Shown here: positions 1-5,475 of the stretch, one piece after another | Numbering within the stretch: position 1 is the first letter of the stretch | Layout: the number at the start of each line of letters is the position of its first letter | Assembly (NCBI GenBank): GCA_900542115.1 | Contig: UQMC01000065.1 | Coordinates: 1-10,974 of the forward strand | Length of the DNA stretch: 10,974 nucleotides | DNA from: an uncultured Oscillibacter sp. | GTDB lineage: Bacteria > Bacillota > Clostridia > Oscillospirales > Oscillospiraceae | Reading direction: 5' to 3' | Position numbers and translations under genes: made by a program | The notes under the pieces: model-generated | The model's database searches: none | The model's input: only the letters and a program-made list of their open reading frames with translations | Told to the model about the DNA's origin: nothing

Positions 1-52
1 GGCATACGAGATGTAGCCGTGACTGGAGTTCAGACGTGTGCTCTTCCGATCT
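1..52 (+). other. Illumina TruSeq P7 index adapter (assembly contamination)
   Basis: Not biological. The segment is the 3' part of the TruSeq indexed PCR primer: a P7 tail ending CATACGAGAT (3-12), a six-base index GTAGCC (13-18), and the read-2 adapter beginning GTGACTGGAGTTC and ending CTCTTCCGATCT (19-52). GTAGCC is the reverse complement of GGCTAC, the TruSeq LT index 11 barcode as I recall it. Genomic sequence begins at 53. A GTG at 19 lets the adapter translate in frame into the next gene, giving the artefact peptide MTGVQTCALPI, which should be removed from any protein record. Confidence 0.98.
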
Positions 53-846
53 GCCGGAGCGCCTGCCGCGTAGTGCCCCTGACTGTGCACTTTGGCGAGG
101 AGTCCTTTATTGATGGCGTAACGCTGAATAAACAGGATTTTTACCGGCGGCTGGCGGAGGGCGGCGCGCTGCCCACTACCAGCCAGGCCACTCCCGCTGC
201 GTTTCAGTCGGTGTTTGATGAGGTGACCCGGGCCGGGGACAGCGCCGTGGTCATCACCCTTGCCTCCCAATTTTCCGGCACGTACCAGAGCGCCTGCATC
301 GCGGCGGAGGACTACGAGAATATCTACGTGGTGGACAGCCGCACTGCCGCTATCGGCTCCGGCATTCTGGCGGAATACGCGCTGCGCTGCGCGGAGCAGG
401 GCATGGAGGCGGGGGCGCTTGCGGCCCTGCTGGAAAAGAAGCGGGAGGATGTGCGCCTGTTTGCGCTGCTGGACACGCTGGAGTACCTGAAGCGGGGCGG
501 ACGCATATCTAAAACAGTGGCCTTTGCGGGCGGGCTTTTGAATATCAAGCCCCTCATCACCGTGGAGGACGGAGAGGTGCTGGTAGTAGGCAAGGCCCGG
601 GGCGCCAAGCAGGGCATGGCGCTGCTGACGGAAAAGCTCCTCAGCGATGGCGGCATCAACTTTGACCTGCCGATTCTGCTGGGCTACAGCGGTACGGATG
701 CGTCCAATCTGGAAAAATATCGGGCGGACAGCCGGGAGATCTGGCAGGGCCGCGGGGATACGCTGCCCTCCACGCTGCTGTGCAGCGTCATCGGCACCCA
801 TACAGGCCCCGGCGTAGTTGCCGCCGCCTGCTTCAAAAACGATTGA
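53..846 (+). CDS. DegV family fatty-acid-binding protein, 5'-truncated
   Basis: DegV/FakB-type proteins bind a fatty acid; in Firmicutes the FakB members present it to the kinase FakA, which makes acyl-phosphate for phospholipid synthesis in the cytoplasm. About 263 genomic codons remain, against roughly 280-290 residues in full-length relatives. Visible landmarks in order are VVPLTVHFGEE after the first strand, the lipid-binding-loop motif PTTSQATP, LASQFSGTYQSA, VVDSRTAAIGSG, LEYLKRGGRIS and the C-terminal GTHTGPGVV. The N-terminal strand and the acidic/Ser-Thr motif usually seen in the first ~20 residues are missing because the contig begins inside the gene and an adapter replaces the 5' end. 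The native start is therefore unknown. The gene ends at TGA 844-846 and is followed by its own terminator. Which FakB class or lipid it prefers cannot be told from this sequence. Confidence 0.93.
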
Positions 847-862
847 TAAACGGGCTCGACAC

Positions 863-894
863 CCCCGGCGTCCGCAGACGCCGGGGATATTTTT
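863..894 (+). terminator. Intrinsic terminator after the DegV gene
   Basis: A perfect 10-bp GC-rich stem (863-872 with 877-886, CCCCGGCGTC/GACGCCGGGG) closes a CGCA tetraloop. It is followed by ATATTTTT with five T at 890-894. It lies 17 bases after the DegV stop and separates that gene from the next transcription unit. Confidence 0.9.
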
Positions 895-1000
895 GCTTCA
901 TGCCGTGAAAATACTGAACCGTCAGGCGCATCGGGGACACCGAAAGCATAGGATGAAGGGCGCGGGTGCGCGATCTGCGCGACTTCAAGGAGGTATGTTT

Positions 1001-1858
1001 ATGGCAGCATCCTTTCAGAATATGGCGACCCTCACGTATACCGGCGGCACGGTGGATTCCAACATCGTCACCGGCGAGCTGCGGGAGGTGCTGACGGTTG
1101 TAAAAACAGCGGTGAATAAAAGCTACGAGCTGGGCGGCAGAGTCACCTATGTTATCAGTCTTTCCAACAGCGGCACGGTGGCCCTCACCGGCCTGACGCT
1201 GACGGATGATCTGGGCGGCTACGCCTTCGGCGGCACAACTCTGTATCCGCTGGCTTATGTAGAGGGCAGTCTGCGGTATTTCCAGAACGGTGTATTGCAG
1301 GATATGCCGGCTGTGGTGGCCGGACCGCCCATGACGGTTACCGGCGTCACCGTGCCTGCTGGCGGCAGTGCGCTGGTGGTCTATGAGACCGCCGTGACCC
1401 GCTATACGCCTATGGCGGCGGAGAGCACCGTCACCAATACAGTCACCGTGACCGGCGGCGGACTTGCCGAGGCCGTTACGGCGCAGGAGACTGTGGGCGT
1501 GGCCAGCGGCAGCAGGCTTTCCGTCTGCAAGAGCCTTTCTCCCACCGTGGTGGCGGAAAACGGTCAACTGACCTATACGTTCACCATTCAGAACCGGGGC
1601 AACACCGCAGTCACCGCCGCGGACGATGTGACGCTGCGGGATGTGTTCAAGCCCATTCTTAAAAATATCACCGTGACCTACAACGGTACGGCGTGGAGTG
1701 CCGGAACGGAATACACCTACAGCGAGACCACCGGCGAATTTGTTTCCGCCGTGGGGCAGATCACCGTCCCGGCGGCAACCTATACGCAGGACCCGGTCAC
1801 CGGCGTCTGGAGCGTTACGCCCGGCAGCAGCGTTCTGGTCATCACCGGAACGGTTTAA
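1001..1858 (+). CDS. DUF11-like repeat protein, no signal peptide
   Basis: A 285-residue protein of unknown function. The start is ATG 1001 because a perfect AAGGAGGT (987-994) lies six bases upstream; an upstream in-frame ATG at 818 lies inside the DegV gene and is rejected. After a short head (MAASFQNMATLTYTGGTVDS) come two beta-rich repeats of DUF11/conserved-repeat type. Repeat one (about residues 27-150) contains VTYVISLSNSGTVALTGLTLTDDL. Repeat two (about 160-285) contains LTYTFTIQNRGNTAVTAADDVTLRD. Val, Thr and Gly dominate and there is a single Cys. DUF11 repeats usually occur in exported, wall-attached proteins, but I see no signal peptide, sorting motif or transmembrane helix. Similar leaderless proteins occur in Clostridia; a spore-coat or envelope structural role is only a guess. 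The gene stands alone between two terminators, and I could not assign a confident promoter in the preceding 100 bases. Confidence 0.8.
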   Translation: MAASFQNMATLTYTGGTVDSNIVTGELREVLTVVKTAVNKSYELGGRVTYVISLSNSGTVALTGLTLTDDLGGYAFGGTTLYPLAYVEGSLRYFQNGVLQDMPAVVAGPPMTVTGVTVPAGGSALVVYETAVTRYTPMAAESTVTNTVTVTGGGLAEAVTAQETVGVASGSRLSVCKSLSPTVVAENGQLTYTFTIQNRGNTAVTAADDVTLRDVFKPILKNITVTYNGTAWSAGTEYTYSETTGEFVSAVGQITVPAATYTQDPVTGVWSVTPGSSVLVITGTV

Positions 1859-1872
1859 GGAGCATATTCGGC

Positions 1873-1911
1873 AAAAGAGAGGGCGGAAGCCCTCTCTTTT
1901 GCGCTGTTTTT
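1873..1911 (+). terminator. Intrinsic terminator after the DUF11-like gene
   Basis: A 12-bp perfect inverted repeat (1873-1884 with 1889-1900) has core GAGAGGGC/GCCCTCTC and a GGAA tetraloop. It is flanked by AAAA upstream and TTTT downstream, with a second run of five T at 1907-1911. The symmetric A and T flanks would let it work in both directions. It isolates the nitrogen operon promoter at 1925 from upstream transcription. Confidence 0.92.
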
Positions 1912-1924
1912 GTCAGAAAGACGA

Positions 1925-1953
1925 TTGACAACCATGTATACACATGGTATCAT
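1925..1953 (+). promoter_or_regulatory. Sigma-A-type promoter of the nitrogen operon
   Basis: TTGACA (1925-1930) and TATCAT (1948-1953) are separated by exactly 17 bases. The -10 is preceded by TGG (1945-1947), an extended -10 element. This is the best promoter in the window and would start transcription near 1959-1961. That leaves a leader of about 105 bases before the first operon gene. Confidence 0.85.
1931..1948. promoter_or_regulatory. Dyad inside the promoter spacer, candidate operator
   Basis: ACCATGT (1931-1937) is repeated inverted as ACATGGT (1942-1948) around a 4-base centre ATAC. Sixteen of 18 positions are symmetric. It fills the gap between the -35 and -10 hexamers, so a bound dimer would block RNA polymerase. 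I cannot assign it to a known regulator, and no DNA-binding repressor gene is adjacent. As RNA it would be a hairpin with a U-A-U-A-C-A loop, but it lies upstream of the predicted start. Confidence 0.45.
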
Positions 1954-1970
1954 CAACTTCATTGAATAGC

Positions 1971-1992
1971 GAATGAGCAATGGCGTTCATTT
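1971..1992 (+). promoter_or_regulatory. ANTAR-target hexaloop hairpin (P2-like antiterminator)
   Basis: In the RNA, 1971-1978 pairs with 1985-1992 (8 bp, including two G-U pairs) and leaves the six-base loop AAUGGC at 1979-1984. ANTAR proteins such as NasR and EutV recognise paired hairpins whose hexanucleotide loops carry A at position 1 and G at position 4; this loop has both. Its loop and 3' arm (1982-1992) are also the 5' arm of the terminator at 1982-2035, so the two structures exclude each other. The operon encodes an ANTAR protein. The upstream partner hairpin (P1) of the usual pair is not clear: the only candidate, TTCATT/AATGAG (1958-1963 with 1972-1977), has an eight-base loop and competes with P2. 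Confidence 0.72.
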
Positions 1993-2035
1993 TCAGCGGG
2001 AGCTTCGTCTCCTGCCGGAAATGGACGCCTTTTTT
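1982..2035 (+). terminator. Leader terminator (attenuator) of the nitrogen operon
   Basis: The outer stem pairs 1982-1994 with 2017-2029 (13 bp, two G-U). After one A-C mismatch (1995/2016), an inner stem pairs 1996-2002 with 2009-2015 (7 bp) around the loop CTTCGT. Six T follow at 2030-2035. It lies between the promoter and the first gene, so by default it should stop transcription. The upstream hexaloop hairpin uses the same 1982-1992 bases and would act as antiterminator. Confidence 0.88.
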
Positions 2036-2066
2036 GCGCTGCTTTACGGAAGGAAGGAAAAACGGT

Positions 2067-3158
2067 ATGAGGAAAGAGGGACAGGTGCGGATTCCCTCCG
2101 GGTGCGCGATCTCGGCGGTGATTTCCCGGGAGGGCCGCCGTATGAGCGGAGAGAAAATCGTGGAGAGCATGCGCCCGATGCATGACCGCTCAAACGGCCT
2201 TGGCGGCGGCTTTGCCGCCTATGGCATTTACCCGGAGTACCGGGATTTTTATGCGTTCCACATCTTTTTTGATACCCGGGATACCCGCAAGACCTGCGAG
2301 GCGCTGCTGAAAGAGGGCTTTGAGATCGTCAAGGCGGAGCATATCCCCATCCGGCAGATACCTGAGATCACGGATGTGCCGCTGATCTGGCGGTATTTCC
2401 TTACGCCGCTGCGCTCCGTACTGTCAAGGCTACAACTGGACGAGGCGGAATACGTGGCCCGAACGGTGACGCGGATCAATGTGGAGCTGCACGGCGCGTA
2501 TGTTTTTTCCAGCGGAAAGAATATGGGCGCGTTCAAGGCGGTGGGCTATCCGGAGGATGTGGGCCGGTTCTACCGGCTGGAGGAATACGCCGCCTATTCC
2601 TGGACCGCTCACGGGCGCTATCCCACCAACACCCCCGGCTGGTGGGGCGGCGCGCATCCCTTCGGGCTGCTGGACTGGACGGTGGTCCACAACGGCGAAA
2701 TATCCTCCTATGACGCGAACCGCCGTTGTGTGGAGATGTTCGGCTATCGCTGTACGCTTCAGACGGATACGGAGGTTATGACCTATATCGCGGACTATCT
2801 GCTGCGGCGGCAGGGCTTGACCTTAGAAGAAGCGGCCTGCGTCATGGCCGCACCATTTTGGAGTACCATTGCCGCTAAGCCGCCGGAGGAGGCGGAGCGG
2901 CTGGCGTATCTCCGCAAGGTGTTTCCCTCTCTGCTGCTGACGGGGCCGTTTTCCATTATCCTCGGCTTCAACGGCGGACTGATGGCTCTCAATGACCGGC
3001 TGAAGCTGCGGAGCATGGTAGTGGCGGAAAAAGATGACCGGGTGTTCATCGCCAGTGAGGAGGCCGCAATTCGCACCATGGAGCCGGAGGCGGAAAACGT
3101 CTGGGCACCTATGGGCGGCGAGCCTGTGATCGTGCGGGTAAAGGAGGGGATGTACTGA
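2067..3158 (+). CDS. Class II glutamine amidotransferase, glutamate synthase glutaminase subunit
   Basis: Predicted to hydrolyse glutamine and pass ammonia to the FMN subunit encoded next, as the stand-alone amidotransferase of a split (archaeal-type) glutamate synthase. It has 363 residues from ATG 2067, which follows GGAAGGAAGG (2048-2057). An in-frame ATG at 1980 would place the start in the leader hairpins and is rejected. Landmarks are RIPSGCAIS with candidate nucleophile Cys13, MHDRSNGLGGGFAAYGIYPEY, AHGRYPTNTPGWWGGAHPF, VVHNGEISSYDANRR and the DTEVMTYIADYL helix, all typical Ntn-amidotransferase segments. Cys13 is not at position 2, so either the leading residues are removed or the family works differently. 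The TGA overlaps the next ATG by one base (TGATG), suggesting translational coupling. Very similar subunits serve N-methylglutamate synthase, so ammonia as the final product is inferred from context. Confidence 0.88.
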   Translation: MRKEGQVRIPSGCAISAVISREGRRMSGEKIVESMRPMHDRSNGLGGGFAAYGIYPEYRDFYAFHIFFDTRDTRKTCEALLKEGFEIVKAEHIPIRQIPEITDVPLIWRYFLTPLRSVLSRLQLDEAEYVARTVTRINVELHGAYVFSSGKNMGAFKAVGYPEDVGRFYRLEEYAAYSWTAHGRYPTNTPGWWGGAHPFGLLDWTVVHNGEISSYDANRRCVEMFGYRCTLQTDTEVMTYIADYLLRRQGLTLEEAACVMAAPFWSTIAAKPPEEAERLAYLRKVFPSLLLTGPFSIILGFNGGLMALNDRLKLRSMVVAEKDDRVFIASEEAAIRTMEPEAENVWAPMGGEPVIVRVKEGMY

Positions 3159-4663
3159 TGAAGGGCTTTTATGTGCCGGCGGCCTTTGAGGTCATTCGTG
3201 ACCCGCAGCGCTGCGTAAGCTGCAGGCTGTGCATTGAGCAGTGTCCAAACGGCGTTCACAGCTTCGATGAAAAGCGGGGCGTCCTGCTGGCGGAGGAGGA
3301 CCGGTGCGTGGACTGCCAGCGGTGCGTGGCGTTCTGCCCCACTCACGCGCTGAAAATTCGGAAAAATGACTGTGCGCTCCGGGAAAACGGAAACTGGAGC
3401 CAGAATACCGTTCAGGAGATATGGAAGCAGGCGGCCACTGGCGGTGTGCTGCTGTCCTCTATGGGGAATCCCGGCACGCTGCCGGTTTACTGGGACCGGC
3501 TGCTCATCAATGCCTCTCAGGTCACGAACCCGCCCATCGACCCGCTGCGGGAGCCTATGGAGACACGGGTGTTCCTTGGAAAAAAGCCGGAGCGGCTCCG
3601 GCGGGACGATGCCGGGCGGCTTATCCCGGAGCTGACGCCCCAGATCGAGCTTTCCATGCCGGTGATGTTTGCCGCCATGAGCTACGGCGCCATCAGCTTT
3701 CCGGCCCACCTGAGCCTTGCCCGGGCGGCGGAGGCGCTGGGTATCTGCTGCAATACCGGCGAGGGCGGACTGCATGAGGACCTGTACCGCTACGGCGCGC
3801 ACACCATCGTACAGGTGGCCTCCGGCCGGTTCGGCGTCCATGAGGATTATCTGAACGCCGGCGCGGCCATTGAGATCAAAATGGGGCAGGGGGCCAAGCC
3901 CGGCATCGGCGGCCATCTGCCGGGTGCGAAGATCGTGGGCGATGTGTCCCGCACCCGCATGATTCCCGAGGGTGTGGACGCCATTTCCCCCGCGCCGCAC
4001 CATGACATTTACTCCATTGAGGACCTGCGGCAGCTCATTTACTCATTGAAGGAAGCTACAGAATATAAAAAGCCCATCATTGTCAAGGTGGCAGCGGTCC
4101 ATAACATCGCGGCCATTGCCAGCGGCATTGCAAGAGGCGGCGCGGACATTATTGCCATTGACGGCTGCCGGGGCGGCACCGGCGCGGCACCCACGAGAAT
4201 CCGGGACAATGTGGGCATTCCTGTGGAGTTGGCACTGGCGGCGGTGGACCAGCGGCTCCGGGAGGAGGGCATCCGCAATCAGGTCTCCCTTATCGCGGGC
4301 GGCAGCATTCGCTCTGCCGCCGATGTGGTGAAGGCCGTGGCGCTGGGAGCCGACGCCTGCTATATCGGTACGGCCGCGCTGCTGGCGCTGGGCTGCCACC
4401 TGTGCCGCACCTGCCAGAGCGGAAAATGCGCGTGGGGCATTGCCACCCAGCGGCCGGAGCTGACAAAGCGTCTGGACCCGGAGGAGGGCGCGGCCCGGCT
4501 GATCAATCTTATGACTGCGTGGCGGCATGAGATCATGGAAATGATGGGCGGCATGGGCATCAATTCCATCGAGGCCCTCCGGGGCAACCGCCTGATGCTG
4601 CGCGGCGTGGGCCTGACGGAAAAGGAGCTTTCGATTTTGGGCGTGTTTCACGCCGGCGAATAA
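3158..4663 (+). CDS. Glutamate synthase FMN/Fe-S core with N-terminal ferredoxin domain
   Basis: The synthase subunit: it reductively transfers ammonia to 2-oxoglutarate to give glutamate in the cytoplasm. It has 501 residues. Residues 19-29 and 50-60 hold two CxxCxxCxxxC 4Fe-4S motifs (CVSCRLCIEQC, CVDCQRCVAFC), a bacterial-ferredoxin module. The FMN barrel follows, with MSYGAISFPAHLSLARAAE, NTGEGGLHEDL, IEIKMGQGAKPGIGGHLPG, the FMN-phosphate loop GCRGGTGAAPTRI and GGSIRSAADVVKAVALGAD. A cysteine cluster at C413, C416, C419 and C424 before WGIATQ corresponds to the iron-sulfur site of the family. No NAD(P)H-binding subunit is encoded nearby, so reduced ferredoxin is the probable donor, entering through the N-terminal clusters. 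ATG 3158 overlaps the previous stop and follows GGAGGGG (3143-3149). The homologous subunit of N-methylglutamate synthase is an alternative identity, less likely beside glutamine synthetase and an ANTAR regulator. Confidence 0.93.
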   Translation: MKGFYVPAAFEVIRDPQRCVSCRLCIEQCPNGVHSFDEKRGVLLAEEDRCVDCQRCVAFCPTHALKIRKNDCALRENGNWSQNTVQEIWKQAATGGVLLSSMGNPGTLPVYWDRLLINASQVTNPPIDPLREPMETRVFLGKKPERLRRDDAGRLIPELTPQIELSMPVMFAAMSYGAISFPAHLSLARAAEALGICCNTGEGGLHEDLYRYGAHTIVQVASGRFGVHEDYLNAGAAIEIKMGQGAKPGIGGHLPGAKIVGDVSRTRMIPEGVDAISPAPHHDIYSIEDLRQLIYSLKEATEYKKPIIVKVAAVHNIAAIASGIARGGADIIAIDGCRGGTGAAPTRIRDNVGIPVELALAAVDQRLREEGIRNQVSLIAGGSIRSAADVVKAVALGADACYIGTAALLALGCHLCRTCQSGKCAWGIATQRPELTKRLDPEEGAARLINLMTAWRHEIMEMMGGMGINSIEALRGNRLMLRGVGLTEKELSILGVFHAGE

Positions 4664-4666
4664 TTG

Positions 4667-4712
4667 CGGCGGATTTTGTTTTTTCTGCGTTTCAAATCTT
4701 GTAAATCCGCCG
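4667..4712 (+). other. Intercistronic stem-loop before the GXGXG gene
   Basis: CGGCGGATTT (4667-4676) pairs perfectly with AAATCCGCCG (4703-4712), enclosing a 26-base loop with a run of six T. The right arm ends at the first base of the GGGAGGG ribosome-binding site (4712-4718) of the next gene. There is no U-tract after the stem, so it is not a standard terminator. It could tune translation, mark a processing site or set subunit stoichiometry. Confidence 0.5.
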
Positions 4713-4727
4713 GGAGGGTGCTATAAC

Positions 4728-5447
4728 ATGGACATTGAAGCAAAAGGGCTGGATCATAAGGCCCTGAATGAAGCGATTCGGGCCGCAGGGCCTGTCTGCC
4801 GCATCCGCGGCTGCATGGGGCAGCGCTTTATCGGCGCGGGCATGAGCGGACGGAGCGTGGAGATCGACGGGGTTCCCGGAAATGCCCTCGGCGCCTATTT
4901 GGGCGGTGGGTGCATTACCGTTCACGGCAACGCGCAGGACGCTGTGGGAGATACCATGAACAGCGGCTCCATCATCATCCACGGCAGCGTGGGTGATACG
5001 GCGGGCTACGCTATGCGCGGCGGCGAAATTTATGTACAGGGCAACGCCGGGTACCGGGTAGGCATTCACATGAAGGCGTACCGGGAGCAGCAGCCGGTCA
5101 TTGTCATCGGCGGCAGGACCGGCAGCTTTCTGGGGGAGTATCAGGCCGGCGGCACCATTTTGGTGCTGGGCCTGCACACAGACGGAAAGCCTATTGCCGG
5201 ATATTTTCCCTGCACCGGGCAGCACGGCGGGCGGGTGATTTTCCGGGGCGACGTCTCGGCGCTCAGATTTCCCCTTCAGGTGACGCCTCACCCGGCATCG
5301 GAGGAGGAACTGGCGCTGCTCCGCCCGCTGGTAGAGCGCTGGTGTGCCCTGTTCGGTGGGGATGCGGTGGCGCTGCTGCAAGGGCCGTTCACCGTGGCGA
5401 CGCCGGACACCGGCAACCCCTATCGGCAGATGTACGCGGCCAACTGA
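4728..5447 (+). CDS. GXGXG-domain subunit of split glutamate synthase
   Basis: Corresponds to the C-terminal right-handed beta-helix domain of the glutamate synthase alpha subunit (also known as the tungsten formylmethanofuran dehydrogenase C-like fold), here as a separate 239-residue protein. It is a structural domain that helps arrange the amidotransferase and FMN domains. The repeating glycine pattern is clear from about residue 40 to 165: GNALGAYLGGGCITVHGNA, GDTMNSGSIIIHGSVGDTAGYAMRGGEIYVQGNAGYRVGIHMK, then GRTGSFLGEYQAGGTILVLG. The C-terminal ~50 residues (ASEEELALLRPLVERW...) resemble the tail of archaeal-type homologues. The start is ATG 4728, ten bases after GGGAGGG. It lies 64 bases downstream of the FMN subunit, the longest gap between structural genes of this operon, and that gap holds a stem-loop. 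The MgsB/GlxC-type subunit of N-methylglutamate synthase has the same fold. Confidence 0.9.
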   Translation: MDIEAKGLDHKALNEAIRAAGPVCRIRGCMGQRFIGAGMSGRSVEIDGVPGNALGAYLGGGCITVHGNAQDAVGDTMNSGSIIIHGSVGDTAGYAMRGGEIYVQGNAGYRVGIHMKAYREQQPVIVIGGRTGSFLGEYQAGGTILVLGLHTDGKPIAGYFPCTGQHGGRVIFRGDVSALRFPLQVTPHPASEEELALLRPLVERWCALFGGDAVALLQGPFTVATPDTGNPYRQMYAAN

Positions 5448-5475
5448 GCATTTAAAAAGCATTTGGAGGTGCGGT

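Noticed and set aside
19..52. GTG start of the DegV reading frame
   Set aside because: It is inside the sequencing adapter; the residues it adds are artefactual.
967..982. TGCGCGA direct repeat upstream of the DUF11-like gene
   Set aside because: Two seven-base copies two bases apart in GC-rich DNA are weak evidence, and no promoter is positioned around them.
818..1000. N-terminal extension of the DUF11-like protein from ATG 818
   Set aside because: It overlaps the DegV gene and crosses its terminator. The perfect AAGGAGGT at 987-994 points to ATG 1001.
1958..1977. TTCATT/AATGAG stem as the P1 hairpin of the ANTAR pair
   Set aside because: The loop is eight bases, not six. The 3' arm overlaps the P2 stem, and the 5' arm begins at or before the predicted transcription start. 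Kept only as a possible competing fold.
1980..2066. Upstream ATG (1980) extending the amidotransferase by 29 residues
   Set aside because: It lies inside the P2 loop and would translate the terminator hairpin and its T-run. It lacks a ribosome-binding site, whereas 2067 has GGAAGGAAGG at good spacing and gives the family-like N-terminus.
2795..4003. Long minus-strand open frames (for example 2795-4003, 5452-6744, 7834-9120)
   Set aside because: They are antisense to well-supported genes, have no recognisable domains and are expected in GC-rich DNA where stops are rare.
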